Shown piece by piece: positions 25,112 through 33,701 of a DNA stretch of 64,000 nt. This stretch comes from Planctomycetota bacterium (lineage in GTDB: Bacteria > Planctomycetota > UBA1135 > JADKAF01). A program made the position numbers and the translations under genes. Below the pieces are notes generated by a model. The model had not been told where the DNA came from. It saw only the letters and a program-made list of their open reading frames with translations, and ran no database searches. Each line of letters starts with the position of its first letter. The stretch's first letter is position 1. The stretch is from the NCBI GenBank assembly GCA_016719295.1, contig JADKAF010000001.1:5642001-5706000 (forward strand), given 5' to 3'.

Positions 25112-26305
25112 CTATCCGCCGCGGTTGGCGTCGAGATCCGTGCCCACCTTCAGCCGGTCGAGGTAGCTCCCGTAGGCCCAAGACCGATCGCGTCGCTTGC
25201 CGGTCGTCTCGGTGAGCACACCCGCTCTCACGAGCGCATCGATCGCTTTACCAGCCGTGGGCTTCGAGGTCTCGATCAGGCTCATCACGGTGTTCAGCGT
25301 TTGCACCGGATGGCGAGGCAGCAGCTCGAAGAGGCGCAACGCCAGGACCGAGGTGCCCTCCTGCGCCAGCACACGGGTGCGATCCGCCGCGACGAGCGCG
25401 AAGAGCTCGCGAGCGGACGCGACGGCTTCGTCGGCGATGGTCGCCACGCCGTCGAGGAAGAAGTCGAGCCAGGACTCCCACTCGCCGGCGGTGCGAACCG
25501 CGTTCAGCCGGCGGAAATACTCCTGGCGATGACGCTTGAAGAAGAGGCTCAGATACAGCAACGGCCTCGTCATCAGCTTCCAGTGCTCGAGGAGCAAGGT
25601 GACGAGCAGTCGCCCGATGCGGCCGTTCCCGTCGAGGTATGGGTGGATGGTCTCGAACTGGACGTGGAGCAGCCCGGCGCGCACGAGAGGGGGCAGGGAA
25701 TCCTCGGCGTGGAGATACCTCTCGAACGCGCCGAGGACCTCGCCGAGCGCATGGGGGGGCGGTGGGACATAGACCGCGTTTCCCGGGCGAGAGCCACCGA
25801 TCCAGTTCTGGCTGCGCCGCACTTCGCCGGGCAGCTTCTCCGCACCTCGCACTCCGCGCATCAGCCGCCGATGGACCTCGTTCAGGAAGCGCATCGAGAG
25901 CGGCAGGCCGGTTTCGGAGGCGAGCTCTGAGCGCGCGAAGCGGAGCGCGTCGAGGTAGTTGCATACCTCCTCGACGTCGGCGTTCGGAGGGATCGCCTTC
26001 TCGGCTCCGGACTGCGCTTCGAAGTTCAGGAGATCGACGAGCGTGGCCTGGGTGCCCTCGATCTGCGACGACAGCACGGCCTCCTTCCGCACGAACGCAT
26101 AGAGGAACCAGTCCAGGGAGGGCACCATCTCGCCGGCGAGATCGAGTCGCACCAACGCATGGCTCGCGGCGCCGAGACGCTCGGCCAGCGTTCCCTCGAT
26201 GGCGATCGCCGGCTCGGCAGGGGGGAGCGGGAACGGGATGAAGGCTGCGACCTCCTCGCCGCCGTAGCGGGTTCGCTCGAATCGGCCGGTGGATCGAGAG
26301 GTCAT
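25112..26305 (-). CDS. Fic family protein with own inhibitory helix and C-terminal winged helix, 397 aa
   Basis: Fic enzymes usually transfer AMP to a Tyr, Thr or Ser. The Fic motif HPYLDGNGRIGR (residues 221-232) is complete. An N-terminal inhibitory motif (S/T)xxxE(G/N) is visible as S79...E83-G84, so this is a self-inhibited class II protein needing no separate antitoxin. Residues 315-390 (LPRHPVQTLNTVMSLIETSKPTAGKAIDALVRAGVL) form a winged helix likely to bind DNA. Three palindromes directly upstream are probable operators for it. Such proteins may be autoregulated modifiers or stress toxins. Confidence 0.9.
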   Translation of the reverse strand: MTSRSTGRFERTRYGGEEVAAFIPFPLPPAEPAIAIEGTLAERLGAASHALVRLDLAGEMVPSLDWFLYAFVRKEAVLSSQIEGTQATLVDLLNFEAQSGAEKAIPPNADVEEVCNYLDALRFARSELASETGLPLSMRFLNEVHRRLMRGVRGAEKLPGEVRRSQNWIGGSRPGNAVYVPPPPHALGEVLGAFERYLHAEDSLPPLVRAGLLHVQFETIHPYLDGNGRIGRLLVTLLLEHWKLMTRPLLYLSLFFKRHRQEYFRRLNAVRTAGEWESWLDFFLDGVATIADEAVASARELFALVAADRTRVLAQEGTSVLALRLFELLPRHPVQTLNTVMSLIETSKPTAGKAIDALVRAGVLTETTGKRRDRSWAYGSYLDRLKVGTDLDANRGG

Positions 26306-26343
26306 GCCAGCTTCGCGCCTGGATCGCTCGTTTCTGGATGGGA

Positions 26344-26429
26344 GCTAGTCAAGGATCCTTGCCTAGCCCGGAACGCTAGTAAAGGATGCTTTACTAGCGA
26401 GCTGCGCTAGTCAAGAGATCTTTACTAGC
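26344..26429. promoter_or_regulatory. Three 24-bp palindromic operators at 31-bp period
   Basis: Imperfect palindromes at 26344-26367, 26375-26398 and 26406-26429 share the half-site GCTAGT(A/C)AAG and its complement. Starts are exactly 31 bases apart (close to three helical turns), putting all copies on one DNA face. The first lies 39 bases upstream of the fic start. Confidence 0.8.
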
Positions 26430-26604
26430 GGAGCTTCGGGGCCGCGATCTCACGGTTCGTAGACCCCTATGCGGCTTTTTCAGGCCGTATTCTCTGGTTG
26501 AGTGTGCGAGCCTGAGTGCCATCGATAGCAATCTCCTCTCGCCTGCTCCCGCACGACCTGCATCGGCGATCGACCCTCCGAGGCCGCGCCGAAAGGAGCT
26601 CTGG

Positions 26605-27045
26605 ATGCATCCCGACTTCGACGAGCGCGATTTCGAGGCCGCGAAGGACTGGCTCCGCCGACGTGCGCGCGAGCCGCGGCCGGCCGGCGATCTCCGCGAA
26701 GGGCACAGCCTGACGTACCGCGATCCCGACGGGCGGCTCAGCGTGCGCATCGAAGTGCGTTGCGAGACCGATTTCGTCGCGCGCAGCGAGGAGCTCGAGG
26801 ACTTGCTCCGCACGCTGGCGATGCAGGTCGCCCGGAGCCCTGCTCTCCGCTGGGTCTCGCGCGAAGAGGCGCCGGCGGAGATCGAGGCGCGCGAGCTCGC
26901 CGAGCAGGTGCTTCTCGAGCAGCCGTTCGCCTCCGATCCGCGGCAGACCGTCGGCGACGCGTTGGCGGCCTTGCAGGGGCGCGTGATGGAGCGGGTCGAG
27001 GTGGTGGGCTTCGCGCGCTTCGACGCCCGAGGCGGACCCGGGTGA
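26605..27045 (+). CDS. Short EF-Ts-like protein, 146 aa
   Basis: The sequence follows the elongation factor Ts dimerisation region: VRIEVRCETDFVARSEEL, then LAMQVARSPALRWVSREEAPAEI, then VLLEQPFASDPRQTVGDAL and a 'VVGFARFDARG' end. It lacks the N-terminal UBA domain and TDFP-type motif that contact EF-Tu, and about 35 residues normally between the PAEI and LLEQPF blocks. AAGGAG precedes the start. It is not next to rpsB. It could be a diverged EF-Ts paralogue acting on EF-Tu or another GTPase; a folding-only relic is also possible. Confidence 0.7.
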   Translation: MHPDFDERDFEAAKDWLRRRAREPRPAGDLREGHSLTYRDPDGRLSVRIEVRCETDFVARSEELEDLLRTLAMQVARSPALRWVSREEAPAEIEARELAEQVLLEQPFASDPRQTVGDALAALQGRVMERVEVVGFARFDARGGPG

Positions 27046-27294
27046 GTACGCCACCTGCTGGAGGCGAGAGCCGGAGGCGGCGGCTTTGGGGCGTCCGCTG
27101 GCTCCCGTGGCTCGACGATAAGGGACGCGATCGCGACGGCGGCGCGCGAAGCGAGGCCGGGCGCGCGAACTCGCTCCGGTCTCGCATTCGCCGCAGCCGA
27201 TCCTCAGAGTACGCCCGCCGACCCGGAAGGGCCGCCGGGCCGCGGATCGAGTGGGATCCGCAGGGTGCGGTCGAGCGACACCGGAGGACACGCC

Positions 27295-28104
27295 ATGAGC
27301 GCCGAGCCGAGACGTGTCGCGAGCGAGAGCTCGCGCGAGCCGCGTTCGCGGAGCGAGGCCGGAGCGAAGCGCGAGAAGCGCGCCGCCTCTCTCGAGAGCC
27401 GGCTGCAGCAGGCGCTGGAGAACGTGCGCCGCCTCGGCATCGAAGCGTGCCTGCGTCGCGCGCACGGGCGGCTGCCACCGCTGGAGCGCCTTAGCTTCGA
27501 CGTGCACCTCGATCTCTTGCAGGGGAACGCGCAAGATGAGGCGCACCGCATCCTCGGTGCCTGGGGCGAGTCCATTCGCCAAGCCGAAGCGCTGCGCAGC
27601 GCGTTCGTTCCAGGTCACGTGTACTGCTTTTGGTGCAATGCCTCGGAGTGCGCCCATTCGCGCCCGGCTCGCACGACGGAGGTCTTCGATGGCTACGCTC
27701 CGACCGGGCGTCCGCGCTGGATCGAGCTCTCGGATCTCTGCTTGCAGATGCAGGACATCCGCTTCGAGCGGATCCTCTCGCGCAACGACGGCGTGGTCAC
27801 CTTCTACGAGTCCGGCGATCGCCTGAAGACCGCGCAGATCGACGAGTTCGGGCGCAACTCGCCCATCTACGACATCGTTGCGCAGATCGTCGCGGGCTAC
27901 TTGCACGGCACTGAGGACGATGGCGATCTCGCCGCGAGCTTTCAGGTCGTCGCCACGAGGCTCGGCCCCACGGAGATCCATTACGCGCTCAACGTGATCA
28001 GCGCTCCGCAGCTCTACGATCGCAGCGGAGGTCTCGCGGATGCGGATCTCGGTCGCATGGTGGCGCTCTCGGCAAGCGCCTGGAGCAGGTCGAGCATCGC
28101 GTGA
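27295..28104 (+). CDS. Unknown protein, 269 aa
   Basis: Residues 1-45 are charged and disordered; residues 45-75 form a helix (RLQQALENVRRLGIEACLRR). A CFWCNASECAH segment near residue 113 could bind a metal. The rest mixes helices and strands (QIDEFGRNSPIYDIVAQIVAG). A GGAGG Shine-Dalgarno supports the start. It overlaps the next gene by four bases (GTGA). No family recognised; cytoplasmic, since no signal or membrane segment is present. Confidence 0.6.
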   Translation: MSAEPRRVASESSREPRSRSEAGAKREKRAASLESRLQQALENVRRLGIEACLRRAHGRLPPLERLSFDVHLDLLQGNAQDEAHRILGAWGESIRQAEALRSAFVPGHVYCFWCNASECAHSRPARTTEVFDGYAPTGRPRWIELSDLCLQMQDIRFERILSRNDGVVTFYESGDRLKTAQIDEFGRNSPIYDIVAQIVAGYLHGTEDDGDLAASFQVVATRLGPTEIHYALNVISAPQLYDRSGGLADADLGRMVALSASAWSRSSIA

Positions 28105-28523
28105 ACGGCAGCCTGCGCCGCGGTCGGACCTACGATCCCTCCACGCTCATCGAGCGTGCGCTCCGCGACTTCGCGCGCGATCTCGACCATCACTACCGCG
28201 TCGCGGGTCGACGCACGTGGCATGCGCGCGAGCGCTCGGACCAGGGTTCGCGTCCGACCGAGTCGGCATTTCCCGAGGCGCGTCGAGCAGCGTCGGAGCG
28301 CATCCTCGAGGACTCCAGCGAGGGCACGATCGTCGTCCTCGGCAAGAATGGTCGCGTGCACGTCTTCGCCCGCGACGGACGGCACGTGACCAGCGTGCGC
28401 ATGCAGGGCGATGAGATTCGTCGGCGCCGAACGACGAAGCGCTGGCGCGATGCGGCGCCAAGCGTGCTCGAGCACTTCCGCGCCGCCTTGTCGCGTCACG
28501 ATAACTCGTCGGGCTCGGCCTGA
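28101..28523 (+). CDS. Unknown basic protein, 140 aa
   Basis: The protein starts with GTG overlapping the previous stop, so the pair is probably co-translated. A small beta hairpin, GTIVVLGKNGRVHVFARDGRHVTSVRM, is flanked by arginine-rich helical regions; this resembles an immunity/regulatory 'NGRVHVFARDG' strand pair but matches nothing I can name. Nucleic-acid binding is possible given the charge. Confidence 0.5.
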   Translation: MNGSLRRGRTYDPSTLIERALRDFARDLDHHYRVAGRRTWHARERSDQGSRPTESAFPEARRAASERILEDSSEGTIVVLGKNGRVHVFARDGRHVTSVRMQGDEIRRRRTTKRWRDAAPSVLEHFRAALSRHDNSSGSA

Positions 28524-28552
28524 GCTCGGCTCCAAGCTCAGAGAGCGTGTCC

Positions 28553-29308
28553 TCAGCTCGAGAGGGCACGCGCCGCTTCGACCATCGTTGCGAGATGCGC
28601 CTGCAAGCGGTGATCGCCATCGGCGATCAGGCGTAGCTCGAGGCGGGGATTCGCGCTCCGCTCGAAGAACGCGAGGCTCTGCTGCCACGGCACGGTGTCA
28701 TCGCGCCGACCATGCAGCACGATCGTCGGCACGCGGAGCTCGCGCATCAGCCGCGCTTCGTCGTGCGCGAGGGGATCGTCGAGGATCCCTGAATCGAGCT
28801 CGCGGTCGATCCACTGATTGCGGATGCGGATCTTCTCTCCCGCGCGCCAACGCTCGCGCTGCTCGGGGGGGAGCGTTCCCGCGATGCGCTCCAAGAAGCC
28901 GAACGCAGGGGCCACGAGGAGCAGCGCCTGCACCTGCTCGGGATGTCGTAGCGCGGTCCATGCCGCGACGAGCCCGCCGAACGAAGAGCCGATGAGCAGG
29001 CGACGACCGCTCTCGGCCACGGCAGGTAGCGCGAGCACGGTTCGCAGATCGTCGAGGGAGCGCTGCACGGTGAGAGTCGCGATCTCTCCATCCGAATCTC
29101 CATGGCCCTGCTGGTCGAAGCTCGCGCAGAGATGGCCGCTCTCGGCTGCCGCCACCGCCAGCGCCCGCGCCTTGTCTCCGTCGCGCCGAGAACCGAAGCC
29201 GTGCACGAAGATCCAGGCGACCGAGGCGGGTCGTTCGGAGGGGGAGAAGTCGATCGCGAGCCGCGGGCTGGCGGCGCCGGATCGCGCGGGCACGTAGCGC
29301 GTGGTCAT
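28553..29308 (-). CDS. Alpha/beta hydrolase, 251 aa
   Basis: The fold is clear: an oxyanion-loop strand WIFVHGFGSRR, FDQQGHGDSDG, the nucleophile elbow LIGSSFGGLV (GxSxG), an acid-bearing VPTIVLHGRRDDTVP and the histidine in DGDHRLQ. It should hydrolyse a carboxyl ester or similar; the substrate is unknown. The start ATG at 29308 is chosen because the frame upstream is arginine-rich and overlaps the divergent gene. No signal peptide, so cytoplasmic. Confidence 0.85.
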   Translation of the reverse strand: MTTRYVPARSGAASPRLAIDFSPSERPASVAWIFVHGFGSRRDGDKARALAVAAAESGHLCASFDQQGHGDSDGEIATLTVQRSLDDLRTVLALPAVAESGRRLLIGSSFGGLVAAWTALRHPEQVQALLLVAPAFGFLERIAGTLPPEQRERWRAGEKIRIRNQWIDRELDSGILDDPLAHDEARLMRELRVPTIVLHGRRDDTVPWQQSLAFFERSANPRLELRLIADGDHRLQAHLATMVEAARALSS

Positions 29309-29379
29309 GCACACGATGCTCGCACGCGGCTCCCGGCCGTGCGATGCTGCGCTTGGCTCTCTCGCTCGACGCTGCCTAA

Positions 29380-30096
29380 GTGATCTCGTTACTCGCGCGC
29401 CGCTCCGCCTCGCTCCTGCTCGCCCTCGTGGCGCTGCAGCTGCCCGCATGCGTGGGCTTGGGCTCCGGCGTCCGCTATCGCGATCGCGTCTTCCAGACCG
29501 AGACGCGCCGCGGCTTCGAGCTCGTGCCGGGCGAGGTCGCCCGCCGCGGCAGTGCGTTCGCCATCGATGCACGGGGACACCTGCTCACGTGTGCGCACAA
29601 CCTCTTCGGCGGCGTCGGTAGCACGCTCGATCTCCGCTCGCGAGGTCGCGTCGTAGGGGCGACGGTCTTGGCGATCCATCCGGATCTCGACCTCGCGCTG
29701 CTGCTCGCCGAGGAGCCGCTCGGCGCGCCGCCTCTCCCGCTCGGGGAGCTCCCTCCCGACAGCGGAGCGGAGCTCTGGACGGTGGGCTATCCGCTGAGCT
29801 CGCGCGGCGAGGAAGACGCGCGCGTCAGCGTGGGACGCGCGAGCGACAGCGCGCGCGAAGCGGTCCTGGACGTGCGCGGCGAAGCGCGGGTCTACCGCGA
29901 GCTCCTCGACACGGGTGCCGCGATCGCCGAAGGCTGGTCCGGCGGACCGGTGCTGGACGCCCAAGGCGCCGTCGTGGGGATGCTCGTTCTCGCCGACGGC
30001 CGGCGTGGGAAGAGCGGCGTTGGGTATGCCTTGCGGCTCGCGGCGCTGCGCGAGGCGCTCGCAGACTTCGAAGAGCTCGAGCTGCTGACACCTTGA
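29380..30096 (+). CDS. Trypsin-like serine protease lipoprotein, 238 aa
   Basis: A lipobox LPAC (Cys24) follows a hydrophobic signal, so the protein should be lipid-anchored. The chymotrypsin-fold triad is visible: H73 in LLTCAHNLFGG, D104 in HPDLDLALL and S187 in EGWSGGPV. There is no PDZ domain, unlike DegP/HtrA. A GTG start was chosen directly before the signal. It may cut surface or periplasmic proteins. A strong hairpin downstream ends transcription from both sides. Confidence 0.85.
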   Translation: MISLLARRSASLLLALVALQLPACVGLGSGVRYRDRVFQTETRRGFELVPGEVARRGSAFAIDARGHLLTCAHNLFGGVGSTLDLRSRGRVVGATVLAIHPDLDLALLLAEEPLGAPPLPLGELPPDSGAELWTVGYPLSSRGEEDARVSVGRASDSAREAVLDVRGEARVYRELLDTGAAIAEGWSGGPVLDAQGAVVGMLVLADGRRGKSGVGYALRLAALREALADFEELELLTP

Positions 30097-30123
30097 GCGG
30101 CGGGGCATCTCAAAGAACGAGAG

Positions 30124-30157
30124 CGCGGGGCGCGATCTCGAGGGATCGCGCCCCGCG
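30124..30157. terminator. Bidirectional hairpin between convergent genes
   Basis: A perfect 14-bp GC-rich stem (30124-30137 with 30144-30157) around a 6-base loop lies midway between the protease lipoprotein gene and the convergent gene ending at 30188. Confidence 0.6.
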
Positions 30158-30187
30158 TCCTGGGAAGCACGGCGTGGGCTGTAGCGC

Positions 30188-30685
30188 TCAGCGCCGGTAA
30201 GCAACATCACCGTGGGTCGGCGGCGGGACCGGCCGGTCCGGGCAGCCGATCGGCTGCGGCGCGGGCGGCGGGCAGACCGGCTCGCCTTGGCTCCAGTAGC
30301 CCGGCACCCAGCGCCGCACCTGGCGAGTCGCCCAGCGACCTTCGCACCAGCGCGACTCGTAGTGCCCGGGGCGAACGCAGACCTGGTAGCGGCGGCCGCA
30401 GGGGTCGACGCGCCACTCGTAGACCGGCTCGACCCAGACCTGGTGCCAGCGGCCCGGCTCCTGGTAGCGCTCCTCGCAGAACTCCCAGCGGCCCGGGACC
30501 CAGACCGGCTGAGGCGCATCGCTACGGCGCACATGCCGATCGCGAGTCCGTCCCTCGAAGCGCACATCCAGGCCACCGCGGCCGATCTGCACTCCGAAGC
30601 GCACGTCGCCGGACCCTTGCGCTTCGGCCGGGGTCGCCCCGGCGAGACCGAGAAGGGCGGCAGCGAAAAGGTGGGCGATCTTCAT
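30188..30685 (-). CDS. Small secreted Trp/Tyr-rich protein, 165 aa
   Basis: A signal peptide (MKIAHLFAAALLGLAGATPAEA) is clear. The mature part repeats 'VWVPGRWEFCEERYQEPGRW', 'VCVRPGHYESRWCEGRW' and 'VRRWVPGYWSQG', a YxWxxGxW-like pattern with paired cysteines found in small periplasmic proteins. A GGAGG Shine-Dalgarno precedes ATG 30685. Function unknown. Confidence 0.7.
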   Translation of the reverse strand: MKIAHLFAAALLGLAGATPAEAQGSGDVRFGVQIGRGGLDVRFEGRTRDRHVRRSDAPQPVWVPGRWEFCEERYQEPGRWHQVWVEPVYEWRVDPCGRRYQVCVRPGHYESRWCEGRWATRQVRRWVPGYWSQGEPVCPPPAPQPIGCPDRPVPPPTHGDVAYRR

Positions 30686-30898
30686 CGTTCGATCCTCCAG
30701 TTGGAACGTCGCCACGGAGGAACAACCGTCGTGCCGGACCGCCGCTCGGCGTCGGCCGAGTGTCGCAAGTGCCTGTAGCAGCTAGGCTAAGCGCATGCCA
30801 CGGAATCCGGCGCGGCGGCGCCGCGCTCGCGCGGCTCGCGAGCGGGGGACGGCGACCGTCCTCGCGGCGGGACGCTCGGAGCGGTATACCGAGCGGCG

Positions 30899-31597
30899 AT
30901 GAGCGACCCGGGACTGATCGAACGCTACGGCTGGCGCCTCGGCTTCGCCGCGATGGATGGCGTGCTCGGACTTGGCGAAGGCCGCGCGCCCCTTGTCTCC
31001 GCCGAGGTCTTGCTCGCGCCGTACGGCTACCGCGGCGAACTCTACTTCCATCTCGACTTCGTCGCGCCGCACGGCTCCTACCGCGATCGCGGCGCCGCCG
31101 TCGCGGTGAGCGCGGCGAAACGCGACGGCTTCCGCGTGCTCGCGCTGCGCTTCGCCGAGGCTCGCTCGCGCGAGGTGGTGGAGGCCTATGCGCGGCGCGG
31201 CGGTCTCTCGATCGCCGCCGAAGGCGATCCCGGAGCGGAGGCGCTCGCGCTGGACGAGAGCTCGGAGGCTTGGCGCGCCGGGCTCGCGACCAGCGCGTGG
31301 GACGTCTTCGATCAGCTCGGCGGCCGCGCACCCGAGCATCACTATGGCCACGTGCCGGAGCTCGTGCTCGCGCTCGGCGCGGGCTACGCCGCGCTGCGGC
31401 GGGAAGGTTGCGCATCGATCGTCCCGCGAGTCGAGCTCGTCACCGCGGATCCGACGGAGCGCGCGCGCGATGCGCTCCAGCGTCTGGGACTCTCGTGGAG
31501 CGCCTCGCGCGCGGCCGCGGTGGAAGCGGTGCTGATCGCGCTCGACGAGGAGCGCTTTCGGGCGCCGGAGGCGGTCGTGCTGAGCCTGCCCGAGTGA
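30899..31597 (+). CDS. Unknown protein, 232 aa
   Basis: The translation has sensible composition and secondary-structure pattern (GYRGELYFHLDFVAPHGS, REVVEAYARRGGLSI, AWDVFDQLGG) but matches no family I know. There is no signal peptide or membrane segment. It is convergent with the small gene at 31620. Confidence 0.55.
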   Translation: MSDPGLIERYGWRLGFAAMDGVLGLGEGRAPLVSAEVLLAPYGYRGELYFHLDFVAPHGSYRDRGAAVAVSAAKRDGFRVLALRFAEARSREVVEAYARRGGLSIAAEGDPGAEALALDESSEAWRAGLATSAWDVFDQLGGRAPEHHYGHVPELVLALGAGYAALRREGCASIVPRVELVTADPTERARDALQRLGLSWSASRAAAVEAVLIALDEERFRAPEAVVLSLPE

Positions 31598-31619
31598 GAG
31601 CGAGCGCTGCGCGGATGCG

Positions 31620-31835
31620 CTAGCGTCGCTCTGCGATGGCGGTCTCGAGCGCGTTCCAGAGCTGGTCGCCGAAGGCCGCGCCGAACTCGCGCCGGATGGC
31701 CTCGATGTCCTCGAAGGCGAAGCCGCCGCGCTTGTCGTAGGGAATGCCGTACTCCCAGCGCTGGCCGCGGTCGTCCTCGATGAGGAGGTCCACCAGGCGC
31801 TTCGCGGCCTCGACGTGGATGTGGTAGCTCGGCAT
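31620..31835 (-). CDS. Unknown small protein, 71 aa
   Basis: A compact domain with strands MPSYHIHVEA and QRWEYGIPYDKRG and a helix FEDIEAIRREFGAAFGDQLW. No family named. The gene stands alone, convergent with 30899 and divergent from the Trm112-like gene. Confidence 0.5.
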   Translation of the reverse strand: MPSYHIHVEAAKRLVDLLIEDDRGQRWEYGIPYDKRGGFAFEDIEAIRREFGAAFGDQLWNALETAIAERR

Positions 31836-31924
31836 GGATGGAGGAGCAGGCGAGTGCTAGAGTCCCGGCGTCTCGCGGCGGCCGGTACCTCCACCCGCCG
31901 CGGCTCGCACAGCATCGCAGCACG

Positions 31925-32239
31925 ATGAGCGACTCGTCGAAACCGAATTCCAAGCCCGCGGGCAAGTCCTCCGGCGCGCCGTTCATCCTGGATCCCGAGT
32001 TCCTCGAGATCCTGGCCTGCCCCGAGGACAAGAGCCCGCTCCGCATGGCTGCTCCTGACTTGGTCGAGCGCCTGAACACCAAGATCACGACGACGAAGGT
32101 CGTGAACCGCGGCGGCGATCGCGTCGCCGAGGCGATCGACGCGGGCTTGGTGCGCGAGGACGGAAAGTACCTCTATCCCGTGCGCGACGAGATCCCGATC
32201 CTCCTCATCGAAGAGGCGATCGCGTTGGAAGGCGTCTGA
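31925..32239 (+). CDS. Trm112-like protein, 104 aa
   Basis: The 'LEILACPEDKSPL' start, a divergent middle and 'NRGGDRVAEAIDAGLVREDGKYLYPVRDEIPILLIEEAI' end are the Trm112/YcaR layout, in which the small zinc-ribbon-like fold activates methyltransferases. Only one Cys of the usual zinc set is kept (bacterial members often lose them). The start ATG at 31925 is preceded by a disordered 30-residue extension that was left out. Confidence 0.75.
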   Translation: MSDSSKPNSKPAGKSSGAPFILDPEFLEILACPEDKSPLRMAAPDLVERLNTKITTTKVVNRGGDRVAEAIDAGLVREDGKYLYPVRDEIPILLIEEAIALEGV

Positions 32240-32260
32240 GCTCGAGCGCGCCCAGCGTTC

Positions 32261-32296
32261 GAACTCCAAGCTCCCCAGTATTGGAACTCCAAGCTC
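32261..32296. repeat. Direct repeat GAACTCCAAGCTC, two copies
   Basis: The 13-mer occurs at 32261-32273 and 32284-32296, a 23-base period, between the convergent Trm112-like and GalT-like genes. Confidence 0.5.
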
Positions 32297-32303
32297 TGCT
32301 CAC

Positions 32304-33410
32304 TCAGGGAGCAGCGAGCGCCCGGCGGAAGTGCTCGCCGAGCGCTTCGACGGGGCGTGCCGTGACCCACACGCGGTCGCGATGCAACAGCTCGAAGCCC
32401 GCGCGTCCGCGGCCCCAGCCGCGCTCGCGCGGCGCGAATGCGACCAGCGGTCCCGCGCTGCCATCGCGGAAGTCGGGTGCGTGGAAGAGCGCGTTGAGGT
32501 GATGGCAGCCCGCGAGGGCGTACGCGCGATCGATGCGGCGCCAGAGCTCCGCGAGATGGAGGCAATCCTCGAAGCTCAGCGCCGCCCAGCATTCGAGGTC
32601 GCCTGGATCGATCCACGGATCGCCGGTCCCGCGATTGAGCCGCGCGGTGAAGCGTCCGCGGCGCGCCAGCTCGTTCGCCGGGTCGCGCAGAGCGGTGGGA
32701 ACGGGGCGCGTTAGCCCCGGCGCCGGCTGCCACGGCAAGCTCGCGGGCCGCGGCACGACCTGCAGATGCGGGTGCTCCTGCGAGCCGAAGGCCTCGTGAC
32801 CGAGGTTGTGGAAGATCTCGAGCCCGCCCCAGTGCAGGGCCTCGCGCGCGAGGCTCTCCAAGTACGCTGAGAGGAGCAGCGTCTCGGCCGTGGCCTCCAG
32901 CGGCCACGTCGCGGGCCGCCCATGCTTGTCGCCAACCGGCAAGATGAGCGCCGCCTGCGGCAGGTAGGGGTAGAGATTCGCGCGCGCCGAGGCGAAGCGC
33001 AGCACGCGCGGTGGGCCATAGCCGGCGGGGATCGCGAGCCCCGGAGCGGCGAGCATCGGCACGGGATCCGTCGGAGCTGCTTCGCTCGACAGGGGACATC
33101 CGGCGATGCAGGGCGAAGCGACGGGCTCCGATCCCGGCGAGAGCTTTCCCGTGCGATCGCCGCGCTCCAAGCTCTCGAGGTAGACGTAGCCGCTCAGCTC
33201 GTCGACGCGCCAGGCGGTTCGAGCTTCGCGTCCGCTGACCTCGTCCACCGTCCAGCGCGCGATGGGCACGCCGTCCGCGCTCGTCGCGACTTCGGGCGGC
33301 GCGGCGTAGAAGCGCGCGAGATTCTCCCGCAGCGCCCAGCGCGGATTCGCGGCCGCGCCGCGCTCGAGGTACTCCGCAGGCGAGCCCTTCTCGGGCGGCG
33401 ATAGGCTCAC
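32304..33410 (-). CDS. GalT-like (HIT superfamily) nucleotidyltransferase, 368 aa
   Basis: The block FHNLGHEAFGSQEHPHLQVV matches the active site of galactose-1-phosphate uridylyltransferases and Ap4A phosphorylases ('N.G..AG.S..HPH.Q'); a second HHLNALFH resembles the other metal or phosphate site. The N-terminal half has a PCIAGCP Cys pair. The GTG start at 33410 overlaps the previous stop (GTGA), so translation is coupled to the 84-aa protein. Substrate unknown; a sugar nucleotide is likely. Confidence 0.75.
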   Translation of the reverse strand: MSLSPPEKGSPAEYLERGAAANPRWALRENLARFYAAPPEVATSADGVPIARWTVDEVSGREARTAWRVDELSGYVYLESLERGDRTGKLSPGSEPVASPCIAGCPLSSEAAPTDPVPMLAAPGLAIPAGYGPPRVLRFASARANLYPYLPQAALILPVGDKHGRPATWPLEATAETLLLSAYLESLAREALHWGGLEIFHNLGHEAFGSQEHPHLQVVPRPASLPWQPAPGLTRPVPTALRDPANELARRGRFTARLNRGTGDPWIDPGDLECWAALSFEDCLHLAELWRRIDRAYALAGCHHLNALFHAPDFRDGSAGPLVAFAPRERGWGRGRAGFELLHRDRVWVTARPVEALGEHFRRALAAP

Positions 33411-33661
33411 GCGCTCTCCTGCGTCTGCTCGTCGAGCTTCTCGACGACGTCCGCGTACCACGCCGGCAAGGTCTGCTTCAGGCGTTCGAACTCCTCTTGC
33501 GCGAGCCCGAGCTCGGCGTAGCCGGGCGATTGCGAGATGCGCCGCGGGCCGAGGTGCAGCTCGATCCACCAGCACTTCTTCGCTTCGGCGTGCCAGAGAT
33601 CGAGCCGCGCGTGGCCGTGCCAATGGCGAGAGAGCGAGATGCAGCGCACCGTCGATGACAT
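33407..33661 (-). CDS. Unknown small protein, 84 aa
   Basis: A Trp/His-rich start (HWHGHARLDLWHAEAKKCWWIELHLG) and an amphipathic C-terminal helix. No family known. It lies 40 bases after the VWA gene and overlaps the GalT-like gene, so it belongs to the same operon. Confidence 0.5.
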   Translation of the reverse strand: MSSTVRCISLSRHWHGHARLDLWHAEAKKCWWIELHLGPRRISQSPGYAELGLAQEEFERLKQTLPAWYADVVEKLDEQTQESA

Positions 33662-33701
33662 GGCCTTCGAGAACTCCGCCTGTCGAGAATCGATCCCTTG
33701 C

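Noticed and set aside
29309..29572. N-terminal extension of the alpha/beta hydrolase
   Set aside because: The upstream 88 residues are mostly Arg/Ser/Ala and overlap the divergent lipoprotein gene; homologous sequence begins at ATG 29308.
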